Of a DNA stretch of 64,000 nt, positions 1 to 11,829 are shown piece by piece. This stretch comes from Hemicordylus capensis. Its lineage: Eukaryota > Chordata > Lepidosauria > Squamata > Cordylidae. The translations under genes were made by a program, and so were the position numbers. Under the pieces are notes generated by a model, which did no database searches, had not been told where the DNA came from, and saw only the letters and a program-made list of their open reading frames with translations. Within the stretch, counting starts at the first letter, position 1. Each line of letters begins with the position of its first letter. The stretch spans positions 54,761,834 through 54,825,833 of the forward strand of contig NC_069660.1 in assembly GCF_027244095.1 (NCBI RefSeq). The letters run 5' to 3'.

Positions 1-58
1 ACAATTCTGAGCTAGATAGACCAATAGTCTGACTCAGTATATGGCAGCTTCCTATGTT
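1..58 (+). repeat. 3' end of a 5S-derived SINE
   Basis: The sequence from TGAGCTAGATAGACCAAT to TTCCTATGTTCC matches the last about 55 bp of the fuller copies at 22,195 and 62,338. The body lies outside the window or is lost. Confidence 0.6.
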
Positions 59-159
59 CCTATGAGTTCTTAGCCATGCTGGTGTCCTCCTTGACTTGGT
101 AGTACCTTTCCTCTTTTTTGGTATATATTCTAACTGCACTTCTATTATTTGTTTGTTTG

Positions 160-1275
160 TTCGATTTCTAGACCACGCTTACAGAATGGCTTAGGGCGGT
201 TCACAAATATCATAAAACAGTTAAAATCAATCAATAATAGGGAATAAACATTTTAAAATGCAATAAAGCAGCTAAAAATAAATAAAACAATTAAAAACCT
301 TATAAAAAACCCCATACATTAAAAACCCTTCAAAACAATTTAAAAACCCTGGAAGGCCAGGCTGAACAGGTAGGTCTTTAGGGCTCTCCTAAATGCCAAT
401 AAAGAATTCAAATTACGGATTTCTGCAGGGAGTGCCTTCCACAATCTAGGAGCGCCTACAGAGAAGGCCCGCCTCTGGGTCGCCACCAGACGAGCTGGTG
501 GCAACTGGAGCCGGACCTCCTCAGACAATCTTAGCATGCGATGGGGAGCAAACTGAAGAAGGAGCTCTCTAAGGTAACCTGGACCTAAGCCGTTTAGGGC
601 TTTAAAGGTAATAACCAGCACTTTAAATTTTGCCCGGAAACATATCAGCACCCAGTGTAACTGTTTCAAAACAGGCATAATATGGTCTCTCTGAGTTGCC
701 CCGGAGACCAGCATTTTAAACTAACTGAAGTTTCTGAACTACGTACAAAGGCAGCCCCACATAGAGCGCATTACAGTGGTCAAGCCTGGAGGTTACTAGC
801 TGGTGTACCACTGTTCTGTGGTCATCCTCCTCAAGGAATGGACGCAGCTGTCGAATCAGCCTAAGCTGATAAAAAGCACTCCTAGCCACAGTCTCCATCT
901 GAGATACCAGGGTGAGGCCTGGATCCAGGAGTACCCCCAAGCTGCATACCTGCTCCTTCCAGGGGAGTGTAACCCCATCCAGCACAGGGAGATCTAACTC
1001 ATCCCTCAGATTCTGAGCCCCTACAATGAGCACCTCCATCTTGCTTGGATTCAACTTCGTTATCCCTCATCCAGCCCATTACTGCCTGTAGGCAGGCATT
1101 TAGGGAATGAATGCCATTTCCTGATGAAGCAGATGAAAGAGAGAAATAGATTTGGGTGTCATCAGCATACTGATAACACCCAGCACCAAATATCCTGATG
1201 ACCTCACCCAGCGGTTTCATGTAGATATTGAAAAGCATTGGTGACAGAATGGAGCCCTGAGGGACTCCATATAAC
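160..1275 (-). mobile_element. L2 LINE, 3' third (RT end, C-terminus, tail)
   Basis: Read on the - strand, frames give [15 protein letters not shown]...[11 protein letters not shown] (RT motif with YADD), then [10 protein letters not shown], a LGVLLDPGLT block, a LRPFLEEDD...TSRLDHCNALYVGLP segment, and a C-terminal [10 protein letters not shown]...RRAFSVGAPRLWKALPAEIR block. These are characteristic L2 ORF2 parts. The 3' tail with AAAAC/AATAAAA-rich sequence lies at 160-340. The reading frame is shifted several times and only the 3' part is present, as is usual for L2 copies. Confidence 0.85.
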
Positions 1276-1454
1276 AGCTCTCATTTAGAAGAGCCCAAAG
1301 GGCTCACAATCTAAAAAGAAACATAAGATAGACACCAGCAACAGTCACTGGAGGTACTGTGCTGGGGATGGATAGGGCCAGTTACTCTCCTCCTGCTAAA
1401 TAAAGAGAATCACCATGTTGAAAGGGTGCCTCTTTGCCCAGTTAGCAGGGGGTA

Positions 1455-1720
1455 ACTTTCAGTGTGCCTTTAAATAAATTCCTTGCATACTGGAGCGAAG
1501 TGATTCTCTTGATTTCCCCTTTCAGTTTTATTTTCACCAAACTCCTCATTTTAGAGAAGTTTCCTCTTCTGAAGTTCAGAGTGTCTGTGTTAGACTTTCT
1601 TGGTGATTCTTTCCTTACATGTATGCTGAATTTGATAACAAATAGCTCAGTGGTAGAGCATATGTTTTGCATTCAAAAAGCTCCAAGTTCAGTGGAGGGA
1701 GTTTGAAGTTCCAGGTAGGA
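1455..1720 (-). mobile_element. CR1 LINE fragment
   Basis: The - strand encodes a block like [20 protein letters not shown] followed by RSLVKIKLKGEIKR, nearly the same as the better CR1 copies at 2,439-2,708 and 31,002-31,271. This segment lies between the endonuclease and RT domains. It is short and degraded. Confidence 0.65.
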
Positions 1721-1849
1721 GAGATGACCTGAAACATTTTAAAACCTGCCACCACCTGTCTTAAGGCTAGGAGGGAAGTAATGATGAGCTGTGGTGTGAA
1801 AGGGGCACCGGCAGCTCCTTGAGCATGACAAGAGCATCTTTCGGTATAA

Positions 1850-2109
1850 AGTAAAGTAAAGGAATGCTGTCGAGTCGGTGTCGACTCCTGGTGACCACAG
1901 AGCCATGTGGTTTTCTTTGGTAGAATACAGGAGGGGTTTACCATTGCCATCTCCCACGCAGTGTAAGATGATGCCTTTCAGCACCTTCCTATGTCACCGC
2001 TGCTCGATATAGGTGTTTCCCATAGTCTGGGAAACATTCCAGCGGAGATTCGAACCAGCAACCTCTTGCTCGCTAGGCAAGTAATTTCCCACTGTGCTAT
2101 TAGGTGGCT
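1850..2109 (-). repeat. tRNA-type SINE, full length, with 14-bp target duplication
   Basis: On the - strand the element starts with AGCCACCTAATAGCACAG, has a GGTTCGAATC B box, and ends in GAGTCGACACCGACTCGACA before a TTTACTTTA tail. The ending resembles RTE/BovB LINE 3' ends, which suggests that partner. It is flanked by ATCTTTCGGTATAA (1836-1849) and ATCTTTTGGTATAA (2110-2123), a target-site duplication with one mismatch. The same family occurs at 7,010-7,931. Confidence 0.8.
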
Positions 2110-2123
2110 ATCTTTTGGTATAA

Positions 2124-2235
2124 GGGGTACAATATTCCCTCTGTAGCTTAACAACAACAACAACAACAAATATTTATATACTGCTTTTCAACAAAAGTTT
2201 CCAAAGTAGTTTACATGGAGAAATAATAAATAAGA
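2124..2235 (-). repeat. LINE/SINE 3' tail with (AAC)n
   Basis: The sequence around ATTTATATACTGCTTTTCAA and AAGTAGTTTACATGG is the complement of the TTGAAAAGCAGTATATAAAT tail seen at 14,695. A short (CAA)n run is attached. It looks like an L2-group 3' end. Confidence 0.5.
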
Positions 2236-2257
2236 TGCCTGTTGCCCTCCGGATCAA

Positions 2258-2720
2258 AACATTAAGAGTGACCTGGAGTTGCAGAAGCAAACCAGAGAGG
2301 CATCGAAGAGAGACAGAGCTGTAATAATGGGTGACTTCAATTACCCTCACACAGACTTGGCAAATTCACATGCGGGTATTGACAGAGAGGCCAGCTTTCT
2401 GGACATGCTAAATGCCTGTGCCTTAGTTATGGAACTGGTTGGTTACGGAACCAACCAGAGAGAAGGCAACCTTGGACTTAATCCTGAGTGGTGCCCAGGA
2501 CCTAGTGTGGGATGTCAGAGTTGTAGAACCATTGGGGAACAGTGACAATAGTGTGATCCAATTCAGCTTATATGCGAGTGGAGCATTGCCAAGAAAGTCC
2601 AACACAGAAGTGTTGGACTTCGGAAGAGGGTACTTCTCAAAAATAAGGGGACTGGTAAAAAAGCTGAAAGGGAATGTCAGAAAGGTTAAATCACTCCAGA
2701 GAGTTTGAAATTTATTTAAA
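2258..2720 (+). mobile_element. CR1 LINE fragment (endonuclease end and linker)
   Basis: Frames read [20 protein letters not shown] then a YPHTD and [11 protein letters not shown] block, which is the C-terminal part of the CR1 apurinic endonuclease (GDFN is the catalytic D/N motif). [21 protein letters not shown] linker follows. The same segment lies inverted at 31,002-31,488. The two frames overlap but differ in phase, so the copy is broken. Confidence 0.8.
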
Positions 2721-2889
2721 ACCAAAATAATAGGAGTTCAGCATATAGCTAGAGGTGACAAGAGGAATAACTAAAGAGGGAAACAGATAAATAATAAAAA
2801 GGAGGAAAGCATTAAAATACTCTGAATTAAGACCGTACTAGGCTAGGTTAACCAGTAGTCTGGCTCAGTATAAGGCAGTTTAGTACGCT

Positions 2890-5800
2890 AATAGTTGATG
2901 AAATTCAGCATATTTTAATGCTGGAAATAAGACTCTAAAGTTAGTCGTGTGACTGCACTAACTCACCTGCATCTGCAGTGGCAGTACAGGAGTAATTTAC
3001 TCCTTGTCCTAGTTATTTCCCCTTTTATATTTCAGAAGGGGCATTTGCAACCCATTGTTCTTTTATGCTTTCATCCAGGCTTCTTCTGCTGTGACTGAAT
3101 ATAGGACAGAACTCCTGTGCCTTAATAGCCGTGCAGAAGGAACCATTAGGGCAAGTTCTCCTTCCACAGTGCTGTAGCAATGAGAAACGGTACACTTCCT
3201 GAAATCCTTCCTGCAATGTAGCTGTTAAAGACACAGAAACCTTTCCCCTCAAACCTGACAGGCCTAGCTTCCTCTCTGGGCATGGCACTCTGCAGGAAGA
3301 GGGAACTTCCTTGGCTGTGTTCTCCCTTGCATTTCTTCTGTCAAAGAGACTGTGGTGTGAAACGGGCACCAGCAGCTCCTTGAGCATGACAAAGAGCATC
3401 TTTCAGTAAAAGAGGTGCTCTGTGGCTCAAGAGGCTGGGGACTGCTACCTACTTTCTCCCTTCTTTGTTTTCTTATGGGTAATTTTATAAGGCGTAAGGG
3501 TGGCCTTCCCATAAGGTGGTAGCCTCAGGTATCAGATTGTTAGGGCACCAGCAAGGTGGCAGGATGCTCTTCTGCCCCCTGCTTTTAAAAGTGAGGGGGG
3601 TGCACACAAAGAGGTGGCATTTGGCGTGTTGCCTCAGGCACACAGAGGTCATCACCACTGAGATGTCACAACTGTGTGTTTGCTGAAAATGTTCTAGTTG
3701 ATACCCTCTGGCCACGCAGCACCCAGACATCTTCTATAGGAGTGGCTTATAGGAACTAGCATTTACCTGTTATATAACTGCCATTAAGCGGAAGCATTTT
3801 CATAGGACACAGCCCCTCTGTGATATTTATTTAACTGGCAGTCTCATAAGAAAATGTGTCACTGTGACGGGCAGTGGGAGCCACCAGGGCAGCAGACACA
3901 CAGGGCAGAAAGTTTCTACTGCTTACATTGCAGATTACTTAATTTACCATTTCAGTGCTTTTTAATGCAGGAGCATCGTATACACTTTCACACTTCTCTT
4001 AAACCAAAGGCTTGTCGTTTGTGGGCAAAATTAGCTGTGGTTGGCCTTTCCTTTTTAGAGGCTTCAGCACTGCTGTTTGTTTACGAGAAGCCCTAACGAG
4101 ACAGCTTATGCTCTAGGATATGAAGTCATGTCTGGCCTAGAAGGATATTAGCAGATTTCCTCCATGGAGGTGGGTGCCCACGCAGACAGCAGAGCAAGTT
4201 ACACCTTGTATCCAGTTCTGATACAATAGTGCCTCATTCTCAGTTTTAAAAATTAAACTCTTGCTTAAAATTAAGAACATGGTTAAATCCTGCTTACCGT
4301 CTTGGCAAGCAGTGAAAACTGAATAAAGCATAATGCCCAAGCTAGAAAGAAAGCCAGAAATGTGTTTCATATCAGACTCACAATTTATTGCAAAGAGAAA
4401 GTGAATGAAAATACTGCTACTCACAATGATGTTGAGAAGCGAGATATGGGGCTGGATTGATTTAAATTTTAGATTATTACAATGCATGGAGCCCTCTGTT
4501 TTATGTAATGGATGAACTTGGGTGTTATGGTTCTGTTTTATGTTTCAACAGTTAATTATTTTATTTGACTAAGTTCGTTTTTCTGTAAAGCTTACTTTTA
4601 CGTAAAGCTTTTGTACTTTGTGTTTTGCTGGTCGAATGACCGTAACAATAAAGATTTGATTGTTACTCACAATGCACACTGTGAAATTCTGTGATAAGCG
4701 CTGTCATATGAGGGAGAAACTTCCTCAGTGGTAAAGACTATTTTAATGAAAGGACGTCTGAAAAGCTACCACAAATTTGTGGATGAAGGCAGCAGCATAT
4801 TACCAACTAAGATCTGTTTTTGAAGCCTCTGCCACATTCTGGATATCCTAGCAGCTTTAGAATTGATTCCTTTTTAAAATGACAGGTGAGAAAAAGCGAT
4901 CCTAGTAGAAAACCAAATGTAGCTTGAAAGAAAAAGCCTTTCCTATGCTCAATTTTGAGAGGGCAGAAAGCACTGACAATGGGATTTCACATCAACAGTG
5001 CTATGATCAAAACATCAGAACGAGCAGAAGCCTCTTGTTTCCATTTTGGCCATGCCTGATCACATATGCTCAGATGAAAGACCAATGTGGTCTCTCTAGT
5101 GGGCAAATGAGGACTTGAATTTGGGATACAGTGTCCTTTAGTCTCAGTTCCCCCATCTGTCAAATGCGAGTAATTTTTAGCATGAACAAGCTAAAAATTG
5201 CCAAACACTTTTATATCGCACCTTTGATGTACAATTATCGACTTTAACTCAGATCTGGAGTGAAGAGCTTTTGCTGCAGTACGGAAGAGATTTATGCCTG
5301 ATTCTCCCTGTTAGTAACTTTGCAACTCTGTGACTTTGATCTATCAAGAAGGGGTGATAATGGACTGCATACTGTATGTACTTAAAGCAGAGGACAATTT
5401 GCTTCTGTAACTGAGGTTCAGTCTCCATCACTTGTTTTTCACCTGCTTTCAAGAATCCCCCACTGAATTTTCAGGCAAACATTACTAGGGGGAGTACCCT
5501 GTTGTTTTGGCATAAGTGCCAGCTGCTTTAGAGCTCTGGAGGGAATTGCATGGCTCCAACAGAATAGACTTTCAGATAATCAAAATCATCTGCTTGTAAT
5601 GCACAAATATCCTGGAAGGAGTGGGGGAAGGCATAGTTAGAATCTGAAGACCTGGGTTCCATAGTCTCCTGTGGGCTTGTCAACACTGGAGCTGATCAAA
5701 GCTTAGACATGTACTGTGAGGCATTGGTTTTTAAGGTCTGCATTGCTTTCCAGCTTTGCACTTTTCTTGATCCTTGAATATTACCAGACTATAAGCCAGT

Positions 5801-6990
5801 CCTGTTTTTACAAAATAGACACAGGCTGTTCCATGCCAAAGAGGAGGTTTCAACCCAAGTTCTTGTTTTTGTTTTGTTTGATAGTATTCTGGTTTGTTTT
5901 AATATGATCTTTTTGTCAAATTGCATTTTAGCTTGAATTCTTATAAACTCCACTGGGGGACTAGTCCTAAAACCAAAATATTTTCTATATATTTTAAAAT
6001 GCATCTTCTTTCTCAGCTCATTGGCAAGAGCTTCTTGCTCTTCTAGATCCTTTTTATGTTATTAAAACCACACATGGAGAGTGAAGGAGCACACAGGTGG
6101 AATATAATTGCCTGATCCATAATCTTTTAAAAAAATTATTCCATGGAATATTTTTTCCAAGACAAAACATATATATACACATATGTAAAATGTTACTGAA
6201 TAATAAAGTTAAGTTATTTCAGCAGTAGTTCTTTACAAAAAGTATTCTAGTAATTAATAAACACATTGTATTTTCCTGCTTAACCCTGTGGAATATATCC
6301 CTAATTTCCTCTAAATATGTTTTCAGTCAATCTTTCCATTGCGACAATGTCAAAGATTTTGCTTTGCCACATGGAAATAGATGCACTGAGTCTGTTTTCC
6401 ACTACTGAACCCATCAATTTTAGCTGCCATTAACACATTTGCTAACAGCATCTTTACTATTAACTCACAAAATTAGACCATTACATGTAGCAAGCTTATC
6501 AAGGAACAAAACACTAAATGATCAAAAAATCAAGTGAATAAAACCATTGAATTGTCCACAAAACTTGAGCCAAGCATAATACAAAATTATGTTTGGAATT
6601 GTTGATTTTAACCCCTCACCAGATTGGATGTGTGCACACATGCATGTGCAAAAGTGAACTATTCCATTTTATCATTTCACCTCCTGCCCAGATAAAGTTT
6701 GTAAACATCCTTTATCAGCTTCTCAGAATTTTGGTGTCGAGCCTGGTTTACAGATTACATATGCTGGCCAGTCCCTGTTAAGGTTTTTACTACATGCTCC
6801 GCGTGATCTGTTCATTTGCACTAACTCATCACAGAATCAGGATGGAGGGGGGCGGGATGCTGCTGTTCCTAGCTATGTCAGGCTTCTTCTTTTTTAAAGT
6901 TTGTAGTGGCATGTTGAACATTTCCTGATCTGAATACCTTACCATACGGTTCAGGCCATATTCGCCATGCCTTGCCATGCCACCATGAAC
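2890..6990. other. No gene recognised
   Basis: AT-rich sequence with no convincing exon on either strand. A LINE-like 3' tail is at about 4,530-4,665. A 60-bp segment at 3,353-3,413 repeats the sequence at 1,790-1,849. The stretch probably belongs to a TSPAN2 intron or its 5' flank. Confidence 0.4.
4530..4665 (+). repeat. LINE-type 3' tail
   Basis: TGCTGGTCGAATGACCGTAA followed by CAATAAAGATTTGA resembles the end of the LINE at 11,700-11,770 (GACAATGACAATAAAGATTT) and the inverted copy at 48,783. This appears to be one LINE family's 3' terminus. Confidence 0.45.
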
Positions 6991-7009
6991 TATTTAAACT
7001 AACCCTAAG

Positions 7010-7204
7010 AACCACCTAATGGCACAGCGGGGAAGCAACCTGCCTAGAGAGCAGGAGGCTGTTGGATCGAATCTCCTCTGGTATGTTTCCCGGAATATGG
7101 GAAACTCCTATATTGGGCAGCAGCAATATAGGAAGGTGCTAAAAGGCATCATCTCATACTGCGTGGGAGAAGGCAATGGTAAACCACTCCTGTATTCTAC
7201 CAAG
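7010..7204 (+). repeat. tRNA-type SINE, 5' part (split copy)
   Basis: Same family as 1,850-2,109: ACCACCTAATGGCACAG, B box near GTTGGATCGAATC, then ACTGCGTGGGAGAAGGCAAT and TATTCTACCAA. It stops where a CR1 3' end begins and resumes at 7,876 with AAAACCACATGGCTCTG. Confidence 0.85.
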
Positions 7205-7875
7205 AACATAAGAACAACCCTGCTGGATCAAGCCCAAGGCCCATCTAGTCCAGCATCCTGTTTCACACAGTAGCCCACCAGATACCACTGGAAGCCTACA
7301 GGCAGGAGTTGAGGGCATGCCCTCTCTCCTGCTGTTACTTCCCTGCAACTGGTACTCAAAGGCGTCCTGCCTTTGAGGCTGGAGGTGGCCTATAGCCCTC
7401 CGACTAGTAGCTGTTGATAGACCTCTCCTCCATGAAGTTATCCAAACCCCTCTTAAAGCCATCCAGGTTGTTGGCTACAGATGCGGAGCCAGACCGCCAG
7501 CGGCCCATGTCTGGCCATGGTGGCAGCCCCGCTCACCCCGTCCCCCACATCTGATGTCATCAGATGCTGGGGGCGTGGTCTGGTTACTGAACAGAGCCAC
7601 ACAGCTCTGTTCGGAAGTTAGAGTCCGGCCAGTGCTACATTCCCAGCACGACCAGGAGCAGCCATTTAACTCCCAAACTCACTCAGGAGCTAAACCAGCA
7701 CCCCCGCGTCTGACATCAGATTCTGGGGGCATGTTGGGGCCGCAAGGCGTGGCTCCTGATTGGTAGTGGCCTGGGTTCTTTGAACCCGTTTGCCCAATGG
7801 TGGCTCAGCCGCTGGTTGGCTGTCACCACATCTTGTGGCAGGTAATTCCACAAGTTGATTATGCGTTGTGTGAAA
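7205..7875 (-). mobile_element. CR1 3' end, inserted in the SINE and itself interrupted
   Basis: On the - strand it reads TTCCACAAGATGTGGTGACA, the GCCATCCAGG and TTTAAGAGGGGTTTGGATAA segments, and ends GCAGGGTTGTTCTTATGTTC. This is the common squamate CR1 3' end, also present at 19,870-20,178 and 14,520-14,850. It is split by the element at 7,478-7,814. Confidence 0.85.
7478..7814. mobile_element. hAT-like non-autonomous element, 337 bp
   Basis: The insert starts CAGATGCGGAGCCAG and ends GGCTCAGCCGCTG, which are imperfect inverted termini. It is flanked by GTTGGCTA (7470-7477) and GTTGGCTG (7815-7822), an 8-bp duplication with one mismatch. The uninterrupted CR1 copy at 19,870 shows the empty site, which confirms the borders. 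It has no coding capacity. Inside are repeated CATCTGATGTCA / TCTGACATCAGA motifs shared with 56,223-56,555. Confidence 0.75.
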
Positions 7876-7931
7876 ACCACATGGCTCTGTGGTCAACAGG
7901 AGTCAACACCGACTCGACAGCACAACCTTAA
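7876..7931 (+). repeat. tRNA-type SINE, 3' part (split copy)
   Basis: AAACCACATGGCTCTGTGG followed by AGTCAACACCGACTCGACAG is the missing tail of the SINE begun at 7,010. Confidence 0.85.
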
Positions 7932-9640
7932 GTATGGTAACTGTTGAGAACAATAGACACAGCCAGCATACAATTTCCATTCTCAGTTTTCCCCGGTTCA
8001 ACATACCCCCCCCCCAAAAGATTATTGGGTTTTGTTGTTTTAATTTGGAAGGTATCGTTTTCCAAATGCTACAATATTTTTTTATAAATATGGAGGAAAA
8101 ATTGAGTGAATATTTGGTATAGTATTTGACAGTACTTAATCACAAATGTGATTTGATCCCGTAAACAGATGCTATTCAAAATGATATTGTGGTAAAAATA
8201 AGAGAGAGAAATATTCCATTTCACTGCAGAACAGCTATGAAAGAGGCGAGGAAGGAAGGACAATTGAAATCAGTGTTTCTAATTATCTTGAGCCTTTTAC
8301 TCGTTAGATCTCTCTCTAGGTTGTCATTTAAACTGGAAGGAACTTAACTTTCCTTTAATATCTGGTGAAGTAGAGTGCAATCATGAGAACATTAATGTCG
8401 GTGGGAGCCTTGTTTATGCCCTTAAGATTCTATCCAGCATTCCTGACAATTATATTTGAAAAAGTATTCATTGAGAAGGGGAGAATTTAATCATTGCTGA
8501 GGCAAATATTGCAAGATACTGGTCACATTTCCCTCCCTACATTTCCCTCCCTGCAGCTCATATCAAATCTCAGCTTCATAGCACTGCTATATAGGAGAGT
8601 GAGTGTGGTGGAGTGATTAGACTATTGGGTTCAAATCCCTGCTCAGACAGCGTTACACATTTTTTTCTTTATTTATTTATCATTCGATTTATATACCACT
8701 TTTCATTAAAATTATCTCAAAGTGGTTTACAATATAGTTAAAACAATACACAATTAAAATACAGGAAAGTACAGCTATGAATATAAAAATAAAAAATCAA
8801 TCTATTTAAAAACCCATATAAAACAATAATACACAAAACAAAGAGCAGCAGAAGTAAAAACTAATCTCATTTAAAAGCCTGGGTGAAGTGGGTGGGGGAA
8901 GGTCCCTGCCTGCATTTTCCCCATAGGTTGGCTGTGTTTTGCTGTAACTTTGAAGGGCATTCATGTGTGTGAAAAAACATAGCGGCTGATGTGCCCTACG
9001 GACTAAAGAGAGCAGAGCAAGAGCTCCATCCTTACAAGGATCTAGTAAATTAACAGTGGGAGAGGCTTGCCTTGCTGCACAGCATGCAGTGAATGACAGG
9101 AGGAAGCAATTTTCACTTCTCTCCCATCCACTCAAAAGCTCTTTACGCATTCAGAAATATGCCCTCCTTGCATGCTGTGCAGTGAGGCGGGCTTCACTCA
9201 CAGAGTTTACCAGATCTTTGTGAAGACAGAGCTCTTGCTCTGCCATGATCAGCCTGTGGCCAGTAAACATGCTCCCAAGAACTGATTGGCAACCACTTCT
9301 GATCTCATATTTACGGTGAGCCTACAAACTTGCAAATGCTTTTCAAAGATTAAAGAAAATTAGCAGTCAACCAATGATGGAAACATAGGGGCCTACCTGG
9401 CTTCTGGTGTGACATATGAACAGTTCTTTAGCCTTAGTAATTCAGCCATTTCCTCCAGTTTGATTTGGAATGGGCTGCGGGGGGAGGGGCTATTTATTTT
9501 CCCCACCCCGAAATGAGAAAATCGTTGTTTTCTGAGTCCATTCTGAGTTTAGCCCTGATAACATGTTTGCAAGCATGTTGAGTCCTGGAGACTTTCACTC
9601 CCCGCAGACCTTTCCTTGTTTACCTTCCCTTTCCCCCAAA
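7932..9640. other. No gene; SINE head and L2 tail
   Basis: Bases 8,600-8,655 resemble the head of a CORE-SINE (GTGGTGGAGTGATTAGACTA, then GGTTCAAATCC). Bases 8,660-8,885 are an L2 3' tail on the - strand (TATATACCACTTTTCATT, AAGTGGTTTACAATAT, AAAAGCCTGGGTGA). Nothing else was recognised. Confidence 0.5.
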
Positions 9641-9689
9641 CTTATGTGGCAGTGATGGATATATGCAATAGTCTCCTGGCCATCAGGAA

Positions 9690-11766
9690 GCATAGGAAAT
9701 GTAAATCATATGCTTCCTGGTGTACAGATGAACTATATTTCTGCCCCTTCACCAGCTTCTATTAAATTTTGTACAGCCAACGTCACCAGGGAAAAGTGTG
9801 TGAAGATGTATCCAAATAGGAAGCCCTGGATGACAGGGGAAGTTCGGAGGCTGTTGAAGGCCAGAAACTTTGCTTTTAGAACGGGAGATTGAGCATTGTA
9901 TAGTATAGAAAGGGCGAATTTGAAGAGGGGTATTAGGAAGGCAAAAGCTGAGTATAAAGGGGAAAGTGAGAATTATATGAGCAGCCATGACACTAGACAA
10001 ATGTGGCAGGGGGTTCAGCAACTTATTGGCTATAAATCTAACAATCCATCAACTGTAGAGAGTAGTGCCTCCCTGGTGGGGGAGCTGAATACCTTTTTTG
10101 CCCGGTTTGAGGCGACACCGGCAGTGGTTCCAGGAGTGCTGCCGGAGTCACTGTTCTTACTCCCCGAGGAAAATGTTGTTAGAGTGGAAGAGGGGGAAGT
10201 GAGGCGGGTACTAAAGGAAATAAATGTGAGGAAGGCTATGGGCCCTGATGGAGTGGCTGGTAGGGTGCTGAGAGATTGCTCGGAACAACTGGCAGAAGTT
10301 TTTATGAGGATTTTCAATCGATCTCTGGCCCAAGCCACTGTTCCACCTTGTCTGAAATCCTCTACTATCGTACCTCTGCCAAAAAAATCTAATATAGATA
10401 GCCTGAATGACTTTCGACCTGTGGTGCTTACACCCATCATAATGAAATGCTTTGAGAAATTGGTGCGGAATCGTATTATGGCTTGTTTGCCAGATGGATT
10501 TGATTCTTATCAATTTGCATATAAGAAGAAGAGATCCACGGAGGATGCTGTGGCTATGGCCTTACACACTGTCCTGACCCATTTGGAGAAACAAGGGAAT
10601 TATGCAAGACTGTTTTTTGTAGACTTTAGCTCTGCATTTAATACTATTCTCCCATATAGATTGGTGCCAAAATTATTGGACCTGGGGCTTCCACCGTGCT
10701 TATGCAGGTGGATACTGAATTTTCTATCAGATCGTTCTCAACGGGTCAGGATGGGCTCTCATGTCTCGACAGATCTCAGTATAAATACAGGGATGCTGCA
10801 GGGGTGCGTGTTCAGTCCACTTTTGTACACGCTTTACACATACGATTGTGTTCCCAATTACCTCAGCAATAGGATTATTAAGTTTGCAGACGACACAACT
10901 GTGGTTGGTCTGATTACTGCTGGAGAGGGGGAGTCGGCCTATAGGAAGGAGGTGGAGAGGCTGACAGAGTGGTGTAGGGAGAATAACTTATTCCTCAATT
11001 TAAAGAAAACAAAGGAGATCATTGTGGATTTCAGGAAATGCAAATTGGATTTCCAGCCACTCATTATTGAAGGGATTTGTGTGGAACGGGTTTCGGTGTT
11101 TAGATTTCTGGGAATAGAGCTGAGAGATGACCTGACATGGGGAGCAAACACCAAAGATCTGGTGAAGAGAGCACAGCAGAGATTATACTTCTTGAGAGTT
11201 CTCCAGAGGACTAATCTCTCAAGTAATCTATTGTTGGTGTTTTATCGCTGTGCTATAGAGAGTGTGTTGACTTATGGGATCTGTGTGTGGTTTGGGAGTT
11301 GTACAGCCAGAGAAAGAACACTGCTGTCCAAGGTTGTTAAGACTGCAGAGAAAATAATTGGGTGTACTCTTCCTACCTTAGATCAAATTTATGCCACCAG
11401 GTGTTATAATAAAGCTGTAGAGATAGTGCAGGATCCCACGCACCCTGGAAATGATCTTTTTCAGCTTCTGCTTTCGAGAAGGAGGTATAGGGTATTAAAC
11501 ACGAGGTATAGGGTATTAAAGACCAGGACCAGCCACTTGAGGAGTAGCTTCTACCCAAAAGCGGTCTCAGCTTTGAACGCAGCAAAACACAGCTTCTGAG
11601 GGGTTTTTTTTATTTAGTTTTTAGAGTTTTTTTAGTGGGTTTTTAGTGGGTTGATGGGAGGGGGGCGTATGGGTATATGTTTAGATTATTCTTGTTAGGT
11701 CCTGTAGTAGTGGTTGTAGATTCTTTTCAATCTCGTTGTTCTGCACAGGACAATGACAATAAAGAT

Positions 11767-11826
<60 letters not shown>
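9690..11826 (+). mobile_element. 5'-truncated LINE with near-open RT (Rex1/CR1-like)
   Basis: A single frame runs from about 9,710 to the stop at 11,599, broken only by TGA at 9,890-9,892; the downstream part alone is 567 codons. Reverse transcriptase blocks appear in order: FRPVVLTPIIMKCFEKLV, QFAYKKKRSTEDAV, FFVDFSSAFNTI (motif A Asp), NTGMLQGCVFSPLLYTLYT (motif B), FADDTTVVG (motif C, FADD), NLKKTKEIIVDFR and FRFLGIELRDDLTWG. No endonuclease lies upstream, so the copy is 5' truncated. The 3' end is GACAATGACAATAAAGATTT followed by (ATCT)n. The clade is inferred from memory of Rex1/Babar-type proteins; L2 and CR1 of this window are clearly different. An 18-bp segment coding RYRVL is repeated in tandem near 11,485-11,520. 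Confidence 0.85.
11766..11826 (+). repeat. (ATCT)n microsatellite
   Basis: About 15 tetranucleotide units directly follow the LINE 3' end, as expected where a LINE tail is itself the microsatellite seed. Confidence 0.95.
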
Positions 11827-11827
<1 letters not shown>

Positions 11828-11829
11828 CC

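Noticed and set aside
1880-1960. CRISPR-like or palindromic array from the GAGTCGGTGTCGACTC dyad
   Set aside because: The dyad is the conserved tail of a SINE and is not repeated in tandem; the genome is animal.
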